Source: Oscillospiraceae bacterium (GTDB lineage: Bacteria > Bacillota > Clostridia > Saccharofermentanales > Saccharofermentanaceae). From it: DNA of 64,000 bases. Every line of letters starts with the position of its first letter. Positions within the stretch are counted from its first letter, which is position 1. A model generated the notes under the pieces. The model saw nothing but the letters and a program-made list of their open reading frames with translations, ran no database searches and was not told where the DNA came from. A program made the position numbers and the translations under genes. Below, in pieces: positions 43,720-51,638 of this stretch. The stretch spans positions 186,001 to 250,000 of the forward strand of contig CACZMA010000004.1 of the NCBI GenBank assembly GCA_902782125.1. The letters run 5' to 3'.

Positions 43720-43747
43720 TTGTCCGTTCAAACCTTAGTGATATAAT
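43720..43747 (+). promoter_or_regulatory. thyA promoter with overlapping inverted repeat
   Basis: TTGTCC, 16 bases, TATAAT with an extended TG (TGATATAAT). The inverted repeat AGTGATA (43737-43743) / TATCACT (43753-43759) spans the -10 box and the predicted transcription start, a typical position for a repressor site. Confidence 0.6.
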
Positions 43748-43777
43748 CTCTCTATCACTTAAAAGGCGGTACTTCAT

Positions 43778-44611
43778 ATGAGCCGGGCAGACGATATTTT
43801 CGACGAGAACATCAGGACAATACTTAATTCCGGATATACGACCATCAATGACAAGGTCCGTCCTCATTGGGAGGATGACGGTTCTCCGGCATATACCTAT
43901 AAAGCTTTTGCCATCGTTAACCGCTACGATCTGTCAGAAGAGTTCCCGATGCTTACTCAGAGGTTCATTAATTTCAAGGCCGCTGTTGATGAGCTTCTCT
44001 GGATATGGCAGAAGAAGTCCAATAATGTTAATGATCTTAATTCCCATATCTGGGATGCCTGGGCAGATGAGACGGGTTCCATCGGCAAGGCATACGGCTA
44101 TCAGCTGGGTGTAAAGCATAAATACAAGGAAGGCGAATTCGACCAGGTCGACAGAGTCCTCTTTGATCTTAAGAATAATCCGTCATCTCGAAGGATCATG
44201 ACCAACATCTATGTTCATCAGGATCTTAATGAGATGAATCTGTATCCCTGCGCATACTCTATGACTTTCAATGTAACCGGCAATAAGCTTAATGCCATCC
44301 TCAATCAGAGAAGCAACGACATGCTTGTTGCCAACGGATGGAATGTCTGCCAGTATGCGGTGCTTATCCATCTTATGGCCAGATGTGCAGGCCTTGAGGT
44401 AGGCGAGTTCGTCCATGTCATAGCTGATGCACATGTCTATGACCGTCATGTCGATATCGTCAAAGAACTCATAGAGAGGCCTAAGTTCCCGGCTCCCAAG
44501 CTCGTGATAGATGAAGGCATTACTGATTTCTATCAGTTCACCACTGATAACATCAGGCTTGAAGGCTATGAGTACGGTCCCAAGATCAAGGGGATCCCGG
44601 TTGCTGTCTGA
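43778..44611 (+). CDS. thyA: Thymidylate synthase
   Basis: 277 residues; methylates dUMP with methylene-tetrahydrofolate, giving dTMP and dihydrofolate. Seen: SSRRIMTNIYV (phosphate-binding arginines), catalytic Cys158 in NLYPCAYSMTFNV, LNQRSNDMLVANGWNVCQYAVLIHLMAR, and HVIADAHVYDRHVDIV. The active-site contexts differ from the E. coli type (PPCH and DxFLGLPFN replaced by YPCAY and DMLVANGWN), recalling the Bacillus TSase A/phage phi3T branch. The folA gene two genes downstream would recycle the dihydrofolate. It has its own promoter. Confidence 0.92.
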   Translation: MSRADDIFDENIRTILNSGYTTINDKVRPHWEDDGSPAYTYKAFAIVNRYDLSEEFPMLTQRFINFKAAVDELLWIWQKKSNNVNDLNSHIWDAWADETGSIGKAYGYQLGVKHKYKEGEFDQVDRVLFDLKNNPSSRRIMTNIYVHQDLNEMNLYPCAYSMTFNVTGNKLNAILNQRSNDMLVANGWNVCQYAVLIHLMARCAGLEVGEFVHVIADAHVYDRHVDIVKELIERPKFPAPKLVIDEGITDFYQFTTDNIRLEGYEYGPKIKGIPVAV

Positions 44612-44620
44612 GGTCTGCGG

Positions 44621-45334
44621 ATGAAGCTGATATTCATTAGACACGGAGATCCCGATTACGTCAAAGACTCACTGACCGAGAATGGATGGCGCGAAGCTGA
44701 GATATTATCCGAGCGGGTTAAGAACTGGCCTGTTAAGGAATTCTACTGTTCTCCGCTCGGAAGGGCTCAGGATACTGCATCGCTTACCCTTAGGAAGGTC
44801 GGCCGTGAGGCTAAGACTTATGAATGGCTTCAGGAATTCTACTACAGAGTAAGAGATGAGCAGACAGGTGAGGAGACCATTGCCTGGGATTTTATGCCTA
44901 ATTATTTCTGTCATAATGATGCACTTCATGATAAGGATGAATGGTATAAGACACCTGTTATGAGCACCGGCGATATCGAGAGACATTACCGTGATGTGGT
45001 CAGGGGACTGGATGATCTTCTGGCTTCGCACGGATATGTAAGGCGCGAAGACGGTGTCTATGCCGTCAAAGAGCATAACGATGACAATCTCGTGTTCTTC
45101 TGCCACTTTGGTATAACCGCGCTTCTTACAGGTTATCTTACCGGAGTGGCGGCACCCAGCCTCTGGCAGGGATTCTTCATGGCCCCGACATCTGTAACGG
45201 TACTGGGCAGTGAAGAACGCATTCCCGGTGAGGCAGCATTCAGAGTACAGGCTTTCGGTGACTGCAGACATCTCATCGAAGCAGGGGAACCCGTGTCCGC
45301 TTCCGGATACTTTACAGACATTTTCGAGGGGTAA
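44621..45334 (+). CDS. Histidine phosphatase superfamily protein
   Basis: A 237-residue phosphoglycerate-mutase-like phosphatase. The phosphoacceptor histidine is in LIFIRHGDPDY near the N-terminus; YCSPLGRAQDTASLTL gives the second arginine, and CHFGITALLTGYLTG gives the second catalytic histidine. The substrate is unknown. It lies between thyA and folA with gaps of 9 and 4 bases, so a nucleotide or folate phosphate is possible but unproven. Confidence 0.86.
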   Translation: MKLIFIRHGDPDYVKDSLTENGWREAEILSERVKNWPVKEFYCSPLGRAQDTASLTLRKVGREAKTYEWLQEFYYRVRDEQTGEETIAWDFMPNYFCHNDALHDKDEWYKTPVMSTGDIERHYRDVVRGLDDLLASHGYVRREDGVYAVKEHNDDNLVFFCHFGITALLTGYLTGVAAPSLWQGFFMAPTSVTVLGSEERIPGEAAFRVQAFGDCRHLIEAGEPVSASGYFTDIFEG

Positions 45335-45338
45335 GGCT

Positions 45339-45833
45339 ATGATCGCAATCGCAGCAGTAGATGAGAATTGGGGCATCGGTTATCAGGGACAGCTCTTGAT
45401 ATCTCTTCCGGAAGACCAGAAGGGCGTTTTCCGCAAGTATACTTCCGGTCATACTGTCGTTTATGGTCGAAAGACACTTGAGACCTTCAAGGACCAAAAG
45501 CTCCTGCCGAACCGCACTAACATAATCATGAGCCGCAACTATGACTTCAAGAAAGAAGGCGCGGTCATAATGCACTCTGCTGCTGAACTCGAAGATTATC
45601 TCAGGATGGCGGATACTAACGAGGTATATCTGATCGGCGGTGCTTCGCTCTACAATTCGCTTATTGACCTTTGCGACAGGGCGATAATCACATATATTCA
45701 TAAGACTTTTACGGCAGATGCGTATTTCCCGAATCTTGATGAGAGATACGGCTGGGGTCTTATCGAAGAGGAAGCTCCGGTAATGAGCGCCAAGGGTGTT
45801 GAGTTCTCCGTAAGGCATTACGAGAAGATCTGA
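45339..45833 (+). CDS. folA: Dihydrofolate reductase
   Basis: 164 residues from ATG 45339; reduces dihydrofolate with NADPH and completes the thymidylate cycle with ThyA. Seen: IAAVDENWGIGYQGQLLISLPEDQKGF-type N-terminus with Asp/Trp contacts, VVYGRKTLETF, NIIMSRNYDF and EVYLIGGASLYNSLI (NADPH-binding Gly-Gly). The frame is open to 45210, but that region belongs to the phosphatase gene. The ribosome site is weak (GTAAGG), consistent with coupling to the upstream stop. Confidence 0.93.
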   Translation: MIAIAAVDENWGIGYQGQLLISLPEDQKGVFRKYTSGHTVVYGRKTLETFKDQKLLPNRTNIIMSRNYDFKKEGAVIMHSAAELEDYLRMADTNEVYLIGGASLYNSLIDLCDRAIITYIHKTFTADAYFPNLDERYGWGLIEEEAPVMSAKGVEFSVRHYEKI

Positions 45834-45852
45834 CTATATATATAAATAATAC

Positions 45853-45881
45853 TTGCACCCGAGAAGGCTATTTGTTAAAAT
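45853..45881 (+). promoter_or_regulatory. rpsB-tsf promoter
   Basis: TTGCAC, 17 bases, TAAAAT. The predicted leader is about 85 bases and structured. Confidence 0.6.
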
Positions 45882-45900
45882 CTATCTCGCATAAAATTCA

Positions 45901-45950
45901 CGTGCGCGTTCTTTCTGTGGCTATATGCTGAATAATACTTTGCGCGTACG
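45901..45950 (+). other. Structured rpsB leader, possible autoregulatory RNA
   Basis: CGTGCGCG (45901-45908) pairs with CGCGTACG (45943-45950) over 8 bp with one G-T pair, enclosing about 34 bases. It lies between the rpsB promoter and ribosome site. Ribosomal protein leaders are often feedback-controlled by the encoded protein; no known rpsB leader family was recognised. Confidence 0.38.
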
Positions 45951-45974
45951 GTAGTAGAACAGGAGGAAAATTTT

Positions 45975-46784
45975 ATGTCTGTAATTTTAATGAAGCAGCT
46001 TCTTGAAGCAGGCGTCCACTTCGGACACCAGACTCGCCGTTGGAATCCTAAGATGGCTGAGTACATTTTCACGGAGCGTAACTCAATCCACATCATCGAC
46101 CTTCAGAAGACAGTCAAGAAAGTTGACGAAGCTTATGCCGGAATGGTTGAGCTCGCTGACAAGGGTGACATTCTCTTCGTCGGTACAAAGAAGCAGGCTC
46201 AGGATTCCATCAAGGAAGCTGCTGAGCGTTGCGGTCAGTTCTATATCAACTATCGTTGGCTCGGTGGTACTCTCACAAACTTCGCTACTATCAAGAAGAG
46301 AGTTGCAAGACTTGAAGAGCTCCGCCAGATGGAGAAGGACGGTTCTTTCGAGCTCCGTACAAAGAAGGAAGCTTCTAAGCTTAAGCTCGAACTTACAAAG
46401 CTTGAGCAGAACCTCGGCGGTATCGTTGGCATGAAGAAGCTCCCTGCAGCACTCTTCATCGTTGATACAAAGAAGGAGCACAATGCTGTAGCTGAGGCTA
46501 GAAGACTTAACATCCCGATCGTTGCTATCGTTGATACAAACTGCGATCCTGATGAAGTTGATTATGTAATCCCCGGTAACGACGACGCTATCCGTGCAGT
46601 TAAGCTCATTACTGACAAGATGGCTGATGCTGTTATCGAAGCTCATTCCGGTGAAGACGGAAGTGCAGAGGGCGCTGATATCGACAGCGCTGAAGCTAAG
46701 GCTGAGACAGAGGCTGTTGCATCTGAGCAGGCTCAGGCTGAAGAAGGCGAGAAGTCTATCGAAGAGATCGCTTCTGAGTCTTAA
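45975..46784 (+). CDS. rpsB: 30S ribosomal protein S2
   Basis: 269 residues. Typical S2 segments: [48 protein letters not shown], [44 protein letters not shown] and [31 protein letters not shown] Glu/Ala-rich tail of about 40 residues extends past the usual end. AGGAGG lies before ATG. It is followed by tsf with a 32-base gap, the near-universal order. Confidence 0.97.
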   Translation: MSVILMKQLLEAGVHFGHQTRRWNPKMAEYIFTERNSIHIIDLQKTVKKVDEAYAGMVELADKGDILFVGTKKQAQDSIKEAAERCGQFYINYRWLGGTLTNFATIKKRVARLEELRQMEKDGSFELRTKKEASKLKLELTKLEQNLGGIVGMKKLPAALFIVDTKKEHNAVAEARRLNIPIVAIVDTNCDPDEVDYVIPGNDDAIRAVKLITDKMADAVIEAHSGEDGSAEGADIDSAEAKAETEAVASEQAQAEEGEKSIEEIASES

Positions 46785-46816
46785 TCCATCATATATATCA
46801 ACAGGAGGATATTACT

Positions 46817-47755
46817 ATGGCTGTTACAGCACAACAGGTTAAAGAACTTCGTGAGCTCACAGATTGCGGCATCATGGACTGCAAGAAGGCACTTATCGAG
46901 TCTGACGGAGATATTGAGAAGGCTAAGGCATGGCTTCGTGAGAAGGGTATGGCTAAGGCTGAGAAGAAGTCCGCAAGAGTTGCTGCAGAGGGTGCAGTTA
47001 TCTCCAAGATCTCTGATGATCAGAAGACAGGTGTTCTCGTTGAAGTAAACGTTGAGACAGACTTCGCTGCAAACACAGAGAAGTTCAAGACATTCGCAGC
47101 TACTATTGCTGATCATATCCTTGCTTCTAAGCCTGCTGATATGGAAGCTCTTATGGCTCAGCCTCTCTACAACGATCCTTCCAAGACTATCGAGGTCTTC
47201 CAGAAGGAAGCTATCGCTGACATCGGTGAGAATACTTCCGTAAGAAGATTCGTTATCTATGAAGTATCCGGCAACGGCGCTGTTGCTTCTTACATCCACA
47301 TGGGCGGTAAGGTAGGCGTTTTCGTTGAGATCGCTACTGGTGATGATGCAGTTATCACTAAGCCTGAGTTCGCTGCTTTCGCTAAGGATATCGGAATGCA
47401 GGTTGCAGCTTCCAGACCCGGTTGGGTTGAAGAGGGTGATGTTCCTCAGTCTGAACTTGATAAGGAGACAGAGATCCTCAAGAACAAGGCACTCGAAGAG
47501 GGCAAGCCTGAGAAGATCGTCATGGAGAGGATCATCCCCGGACAGATCAAGAACTTCTACAAGATGAACTGCCTCGTTGATCAGGAATTCATCAAGGACG
47601 AAGAGATCGATGTTAAGACATACATCGCTCGTGTTTCCAAGGAACTCGGCACAGAACTTTCCGTTGTTCGTTTCACAAGATTCGGTCTTGGTGAAGGCAT
47701 CGAGAAGAAGGAAGATGACTTCGCTGCTGAGGTTATGAAGCAGGCTGGTCTCTAA
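46817..47755 (+). CDS. tsf: Elongation factor Ts
   Basis: 312 residues; exchanges GDP on EF-Tu. The N-terminal UBA-like segment has VKELRELTDCGIMDCKKALIE and GDIEKAKAWLREKGMAKAEKKSARVAAEG; VNVETDFAANTEKF follows, and two core dimerisation-type subdomains make up the rest, with LPGQIKNFYKMNCLVDQ-like near the end. AGGAGG lies before ATG. A strong terminator follows, splitting it from pyrH. Confidence 0.97.
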   Translation: MAVTAQQVKELRELTDCGIMDCKKALIESDGDIEKAKAWLREKGMAKAEKKSARVAAEGAVISKISDDQKTGVLVEVNVETDFAANTEKFKTFAATIADHILASKPADMEALMAQPLYNDPSKTIEVFQKEAIADIGENTSVRRFVIYEVSGNGAVASYIHMGGKVGVFVEIATGDDAVITKPEFAAFAKDIGMQVAASRPGWVEEGDVPQSELDKETEILKNKALEEGKPEKIVMERIIPGQIKNFYKMNCLVDQEFIKDEEIDVKTYIARVSKELGTELSVVRFTRFGLGEGIEKKEDDFAAEVMKQAGL

Positions 47756-47778
47756 TCCTGAGTAATTAGACAAAATGC

Positions 47779-47803
47779 AAGGCGCGGAAATTTTCCGCGC
47801 CTT
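47779..47803 (+). terminator. Terminator after tsf
   Basis: A near-perfect stem AAGGCGCGGAAA/TTTCCGCGCCTT followed by TTTCTTG. Its core GGCGCGGA...TCCGCGCC is shared with the terminator after the next gene. Confidence 0.92.
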
Positions 47804-47835
47804 TTTCTTGTATAAGTTATATAAAATACTTGAGA

Positions 47836-47864
47836 TTTACTACAAATATATTTATTGATAACAT
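47836..47864 (+). promoter_or_regulatory. Candidate promoter of the lipoprotein gene
   Basis: TTTACT, 17 bases, TAACAT. An alternative is TTGATA with TAAAAT at 15 bases a little downstream. The region is very AT-rich, so this is tentative. Confidence 0.35.
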
Positions 47865-47908
47865 ATTTCTGCACATAAAATGTATGTGAGAAAGGAATAG
47901 GTATTTTT

Positions 47909-48499
47909 ATGAAGATTCTTAACAAAGCAATTGCACTTTCAGTTTGCGCTGCAATGGGCCTCGCTCTTACAGCTTGCGCAAAGAACTATGATGGTACTTA
48001 CAGAGCAACACTTGACTGCACAGACATCATGTCTGACGCTATGGATGGTATGGAACTCGAGGGTACTATCGAGGCTGACTTCATCCTCACAATGGAGAAG
48101 GGTGAGTACACAATCGAGATCGATACTGATAAGTTCGAGACAGACATGAACGATTTCATAACTGCTAACATCGACAACATCCTTATCGCTTCTTTCGGTA
48201 CAGATGATATGGACGAACTCAATGAGTATGCTACATACATGGGTTATGCTGATTACGAAGAGATGAAGGCCGGCTTCATTGAAGAAGTTATGGGCAGCTT
48301 CTCTTCAGAAGACTTCGAGCTCGATGAGTCCGGTAAGTATTCTGTAGTTGGCGATACTATCAAGTTCGACAGCGATACAAGCGATGATTTCGACGGTTCC
48401 GTTAAGGACGGCAAGATCTCTGTAGCTCTTGAGGACGAAGATGGTGTATTCGGCGGCGAAGAGGTTGAACTCGTTTTCGAAGCTGATAAGGCTGAGTAA
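47909..48499 (+). CDS. Small acidic lipoprotein, function unknown
   Basis: 196 residues with a signal (KILNKAIALSVCAAMGLAL) and lipobox LTAC, lipidated Cys at residue 23. The mature part begins YDGTYRATLDCTDIM and is rich in Asp and Glu. It combines strands (EADFILTMEKGEYTIEID) with a helical middle, and ends in a short beta region of the kind seen in calycin-like Clostridia lipoproteins; no firm family. The gene stands alone with its own terminators on both sides, inserted in the otherwise conserved tsf-pyrH junction. Confidence 0.7.
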   Translation: MKILNKAIALSVCAAMGLALTACAKNYDGTYRATLDCTDIMSDAMDGMELEGTIEADFILTMEKGEYTIEIDTDKFETDMNDFITANIDNILIASFGTDDMDELNEYATYMGYADYEEMKAGFIEEVMGSFSSEDFELDESGKYSVVGDTIKFDSDTSDDFDGSVKDGKISVALEDEDGVFGGEEVELVFEADKAE

Positions 48500-48526
48500 T
48501 TTATAGTTACTGACAATTTGTTTCAG

Positions 48527-48551
48527 AGGCGCGGATGCAATGTCCGCGCCT
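48527..48551 (+). terminator. Terminator after the lipoprotein gene
   Basis: Stem AGGCGCGGA/TCCGCGCCT with a 7-base loop, followed by TTTCTTTT. Its stem core matches that of the terminator at 47779. Confidence 0.9.
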
Positions 48552-48593
48552 TTTCTTTTACGGAAACGTCAAATTACATTTTTCAAAATCTTA

Positions 48594-48622
48594 TTCACCA
48601 TTCGGGATATTATTGATAGAAT
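48594..48622 (+). promoter_or_regulatory. Promoter of the pyrH-polC operon
   Basis: TTCACC, 17 bases, TAGAAT, 31 bases before pyrH. It is needed because a terminator lies just upstream. Confidence 0.5.
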
Positions 48623-48653
48623 TTATTAATAAAAATAAGGAGTTATTCAACCG

Positions 48654-49361
48654 ATGGCTGAAGCAAAATACAAGCGCGTATTACTTAAGATTTCCGGCGA
48701 AGCACTTGCCGGTGATGCCAAGATAGGTATCAATGATGAAGTTCTCAAAGAGATTTCCAAGAATATCAAAGCTGTAGCTGATCTGGGTGTCCAGGTGGCT
48801 ATCGTCGTGGGCGGCGGTAACTTCTGGCGAGGAAGATCTTCCGAGAAGATGGACAGAGTAACTGCTGACCATATGGGCATGTTGGCTACTCTTATGAACT
48901 CTCTGGCTCTTTCCGATGCTTTGGAGCAGCAGGGTGCCGTTACGAGAGTCCTGTCTGCTATTGAAGTAAGACAGATGGCTGAGCCTTATATCAGGAAGAG
49001 AGCCGTAAGGCACCTCGAGAAGGGCAGGATCGTCATATTTGCATGCGGAACGGGTAACCCTTATTTCTCTACCGATACAGGTGCCGCACTCCGTGCCACT
49101 GAGATCGGAGCTGATATCTTCCTTAAGGCAACCATGGTCGACGGTGTCTATGATAAGGATCCTAATGTATATTCCGATGCCAAGAAGTACGATGTTGTAT
49201 CCCATGATGAAGTCTTAAGACTTAACCTTAAGGTCATGGATGCTACTGCAGCAGCACTTTGCCGTGATAACCACACCAAGATCCTCGTGTTCTCCATGAA
49301 GGATCCCGCTAATATCGTCAGGATCGCTGAAGGCGAGCCTCTCGGTACAATTGTTGAGTAA
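48654..49361 (+). CDS. pyrH: UMP kinase
   Basis: 235-residue hexameric amino-acid-kinase-fold enzyme making UDP from UMP. Seen: [68 protein letters not shown] and [19 protein letters not shown] lies before ATG. First gene of a long operon that continues to polC and perhaps priA. Confidence 0.96.
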   Translation: MAEAKYKRVLLKISGEALAGDAKIGINDEVLKEISKNIKAVADLGVQVAIVVGGGNFWRGRSSEKMDRVTADHMGMLATLMNSLALSDALEQQGAVTRVLSAIEVRQMAEPYIRKRAVRHLEKGRIVIFACGTGNPYFSTDTGAALRATEIGADIFLKATMVDGVYDKDPNVYSDAKKYDVVSHDEVLRLNLKVMDATAAALCRDNHTKILVFSMKDPANIVRIAEGEPLGTIVE

Positions 49362-49384
49362 TTAAATAACAGGAGGATATTTCC

Positions 49385-49957
49385 ATGGCTATGATCGAGA
49401 TCACAAAGCAAGACTACGATGAAGTAGAAGTTAAGATGCGCAAGTGCATCGATAACCTTCAGGAGAACCTCAATTCAATCAGGGCAGGACGTGCCAATCC
49501 GCATGTTCTCGATAAGATCATGGTTGAGTATTACGGTGCTCCTTCACAGCTTAATGCCGTAGCAAACATTCAGGTACCTGAGGCTCGTATGATCACACTT
49601 ACACCTTGGGATCCCTCCATGCTCAAGGAGATCGAGCGTGCTATTCAGTCCTCTGATCTCGGTATCAATCCTACCAATGACGGTAAGATGATCAGACTTG
49701 TTTTCCCTATGCTCACTGAAGAGAGACGTAAGGAACTCGTTAAGCAGGTCAAGGTATACGCTGAAGAGACAAAGGTAGTTGTCCGTAATGTTCGCCGTGA
49801 CTACATCGATAAGATGAGAGGCGCCAACAAGCGTAAGGAGCTTACAGAAGATTCCCTTAAGGAATACGAAGAGAAGATCCAGAAGATAACAGACAAGTTC
49901 ATTACTGAAGTTGATTCTGTTGCTGAGAAGAAGGATAAGGAGCTCATGGAGATCTGA
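49385..49957 (+). CDS. frr: Ribosome recycling factor
   Basis: 190 residues; with EF-G it splits the ribosome after termination. Seen: LNSIRAGRANPHVLDKIMVEYYGAPSQLNAVANIQVPEARM, SDLGINPTNDGKMIRLVFPMLTEERRKEL and VRNVRRDYIDKMR. AGGAGGA lies before ATG. It lies 23 bases after pyrH and two before uppS, the classical order. Confidence 0.97.
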   Translation: MAMIEITKQDYDEVEVKMRKCIDNLQENLNSIRAGRANPHVLDKIMVEYYGAPSQLNAVANIQVPEARMITLTPWDPSMLKEIERAIQSSDLGINPTNDGKMIRLVFPMLTEERRKELVKQVKVYAEETKVVVRNVRRDYIDKMRGANKRKELTEDSLKEYEEKIQKITDKFITEVDSVAEKKDKELMEI

Positions 49958-49959
49958 TA

Positions 49960-50733
49960 ATGGCGATCACCGGTTCTACATCTAAGAATAAGACTTATGA
50001 TACGGCGGGACTTAAGGTCCCCGTATCTTTGGGCGTAATAATGGACGGCAACGGAAGGTGGGCAAAGAAGCGCCTGCTACCCAGAAGTGCCGGACACAGG
50101 GCAGGCGCAGAGAACCTCAAAGAACTCTGCCGTAACTGCGGTAATTACGGTGTTAAGTATCTCACAGTGTATGCCTTCTCCACCGAGAACTGGTCAAGAC
50201 CTCAGGGAGAGGTGGATCAGCTTATGAAGCTTTTCGTGGAGTTCTTCGACCGTTATGATCCCGAACTTGCAGAAGAGGGGATCAGAGTAAGGTTTACCGG
50301 TGACATCGAACATCTCCCGGAGAACATACAGAAGGTCTGCAGAGAAGGTGAGGAGCGTTCCAAAGACCGTCCCAAGATGCAGCTTATCGTTGCATTCAAT
50401 TACGGCGGAAGGCGCGAGATCGTTCATTCCATGCAGAACATTGCCAGGGATATCAAAGATGGCAGGATTCAGCCTGAAGACATTACGGAAGATATGATAT
50501 CTTCCAATATGTACCTTCCGGATGTTCCGGATCCGGAGCTTATCATCAGGCCCAGCGGCGAGATGAGGCTGTCCAACTTCCTTCTTTGGGAGAGTGCCTA
50601 CTCCGAATTCTGGGTATCCGATACACTTTGGCCTGACTTCGGTTATGACGACCTTACACAAGCATTCAGAGATTATGCAAAGAGGGACAGACGTTTCGGC
50701 GGTCTGTCTAAGAAAGATACGGAAGAGAATTAA
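49960..50733 (+). CDS. uppS: Undecaprenyl diphosphate synthase (cis-prenyltransferase)
   Basis: 257 residues; extends farnesyl diphosphate with isopentenyl units to the C55 lipid carrier for wall synthesis. Seen: VIMDGNGRWAKKRLLPRSAGHRAG with the catalytic Asp, LTVYAFSTENWSRP, and the C-terminal ELIIRPSGEMRLSNFLLWESAYSEFW with LWPDF. It takes isoprenoid units from the MEP enzymes Dxr, IspG and IspH also encoded here. The usual RTSGE reads RPSGE. Confidence 0.95.
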   Translation: MAITGSTSKNKTYDTAGLKVPVSLGVIMDGNGRWAKKRLLPRSAGHRAGAENLKELCRNCGNYGVKYLTVYAFSTENWSRPQGEVDQLMKLFVEFFDRYDPELAEEGIRVRFTGDIEHLPENIQKVCREGEERSKDRPKMQLIVAFNYGGRREIVHSMQNIARDIKDGRIQPEDITEDMISSNMYLPDVPDPELIIRPSGEMRLSNFLLWESAYSEFWVSDTLWPDFGYDDLTQAFRDYAKRDRRFGGLSKKDTEEN

Positions 50734-50738
50734 CACTG

Positions 50739-51605
50739 ATGAGACAGAGAGTTATTACTGGAATACTTTTTACGTTAGGCGTTTGCGCCTTCTTTATTCC
50801 TGCTTACTGGTTCCCGGTAATCGCATTGGTATTCTCTATCATTGTCAGCGGATTCGTTATATTCGAGCTTATAAAAGCTCTTAGAGACGGTACATTCAGT
50901 CCGTCCCTGATCCTTGTATTGATAGGAGCGGTATTGGCGTTCGGCTTGTTTATCATATGTTATGCATTCAGTCTACCGCTTGATACAGCTCTTGCTTTCT
51001 ATCTTCTTGTCGTGGGTTCATATTGCGTTGCCTGCGGCATCATTGTTCCGATATTCCGTAAGCATGATGATTTCGCGCTTCAGAACGGACTTATATCTGC
51101 AGGTGTAGTCTTCTATGTAACTTTCCCTTTGTATTGCTTCTGCTGCACCATGATGCTCATCGAGAACGGCTGGTTCTACGGCATCATCGGTCTGTTTGCT
51201 CCCTGGATATCTGATGTATTTGCATACTTCTCGGGTGTTACGCTCGGCAAGCATAAGATAATCGAGCACATCTCGCCGAAGAAGACCTGGGAGGGCTGCA
51301 TCGGCGGCGCTTTAGGATGTGCCATAGCAGTAATGCTTTATTCGATAATCGTAATATACAGATTGGATGCAATGACTATCAATCCCGTCCTGTTCTGTGT
51401 AATAACCTTTATTACCGGCTTCGTCGTCTCCGTGATGTCACAGCTCGGAGACTGGTTTGCATCAGTCATCAAGAGAAGAGTCGGGATCAAAGATTACGGT
51501 AAGATCCTTCCCGGCCACGGCGGAATGCTCGACAGATTTGACAGCGCATTCTTCACGTTGCCCATTGGTCTTCTTCTTGGACTCGCTGCAGTCAACTTCT
51601 TCTGA
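50739..51605 (+). CDS. cdsA: Phosphatidate cytidylyltransferase
   Basis: A 288-residue integral membrane enzyme making CDP-diacylglycerol for phospholipids. It is mostly hydrophobic, with about eight helices. The C-terminal signature covers about residues 220-265, with MSQLGDWFASVIKRRVGIKD and LPGHGGMLDRFDSAFF. Upstream, LGKHKIIEHISPKKTWEG is also typical. It lies six bases after uppS. Confidence 0.95.
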   Translation: MRQRVITGILFTLGVCAFFIPAYWFPVIALVFSIIVSGFVIFELIKALRDGTFSPSLILVLIGAVLAFGLFIICYAFSLPLDTALAFYLLVVGSYCVACGIIVPIFRKHDDFALQNGLISAGVVFYVTFPLYCFCCTMMLIENGWFYGIIGLFAPWISDVFAYFSGVTLGKHKIIEHISPKKTWEGCIGGALGCAIAVMLYSIIVIYRLDAMTINPVLFCVITFITGFVVSVMSQLGDWFASVIKRRVGIKDYGKILPGHGGMLDRFDSAFFTLPIGLLLGLAAVNFF

Positions 51606-51638
51606 TCCTGCAGTATCTATATTGGAGAGTATTAATTG

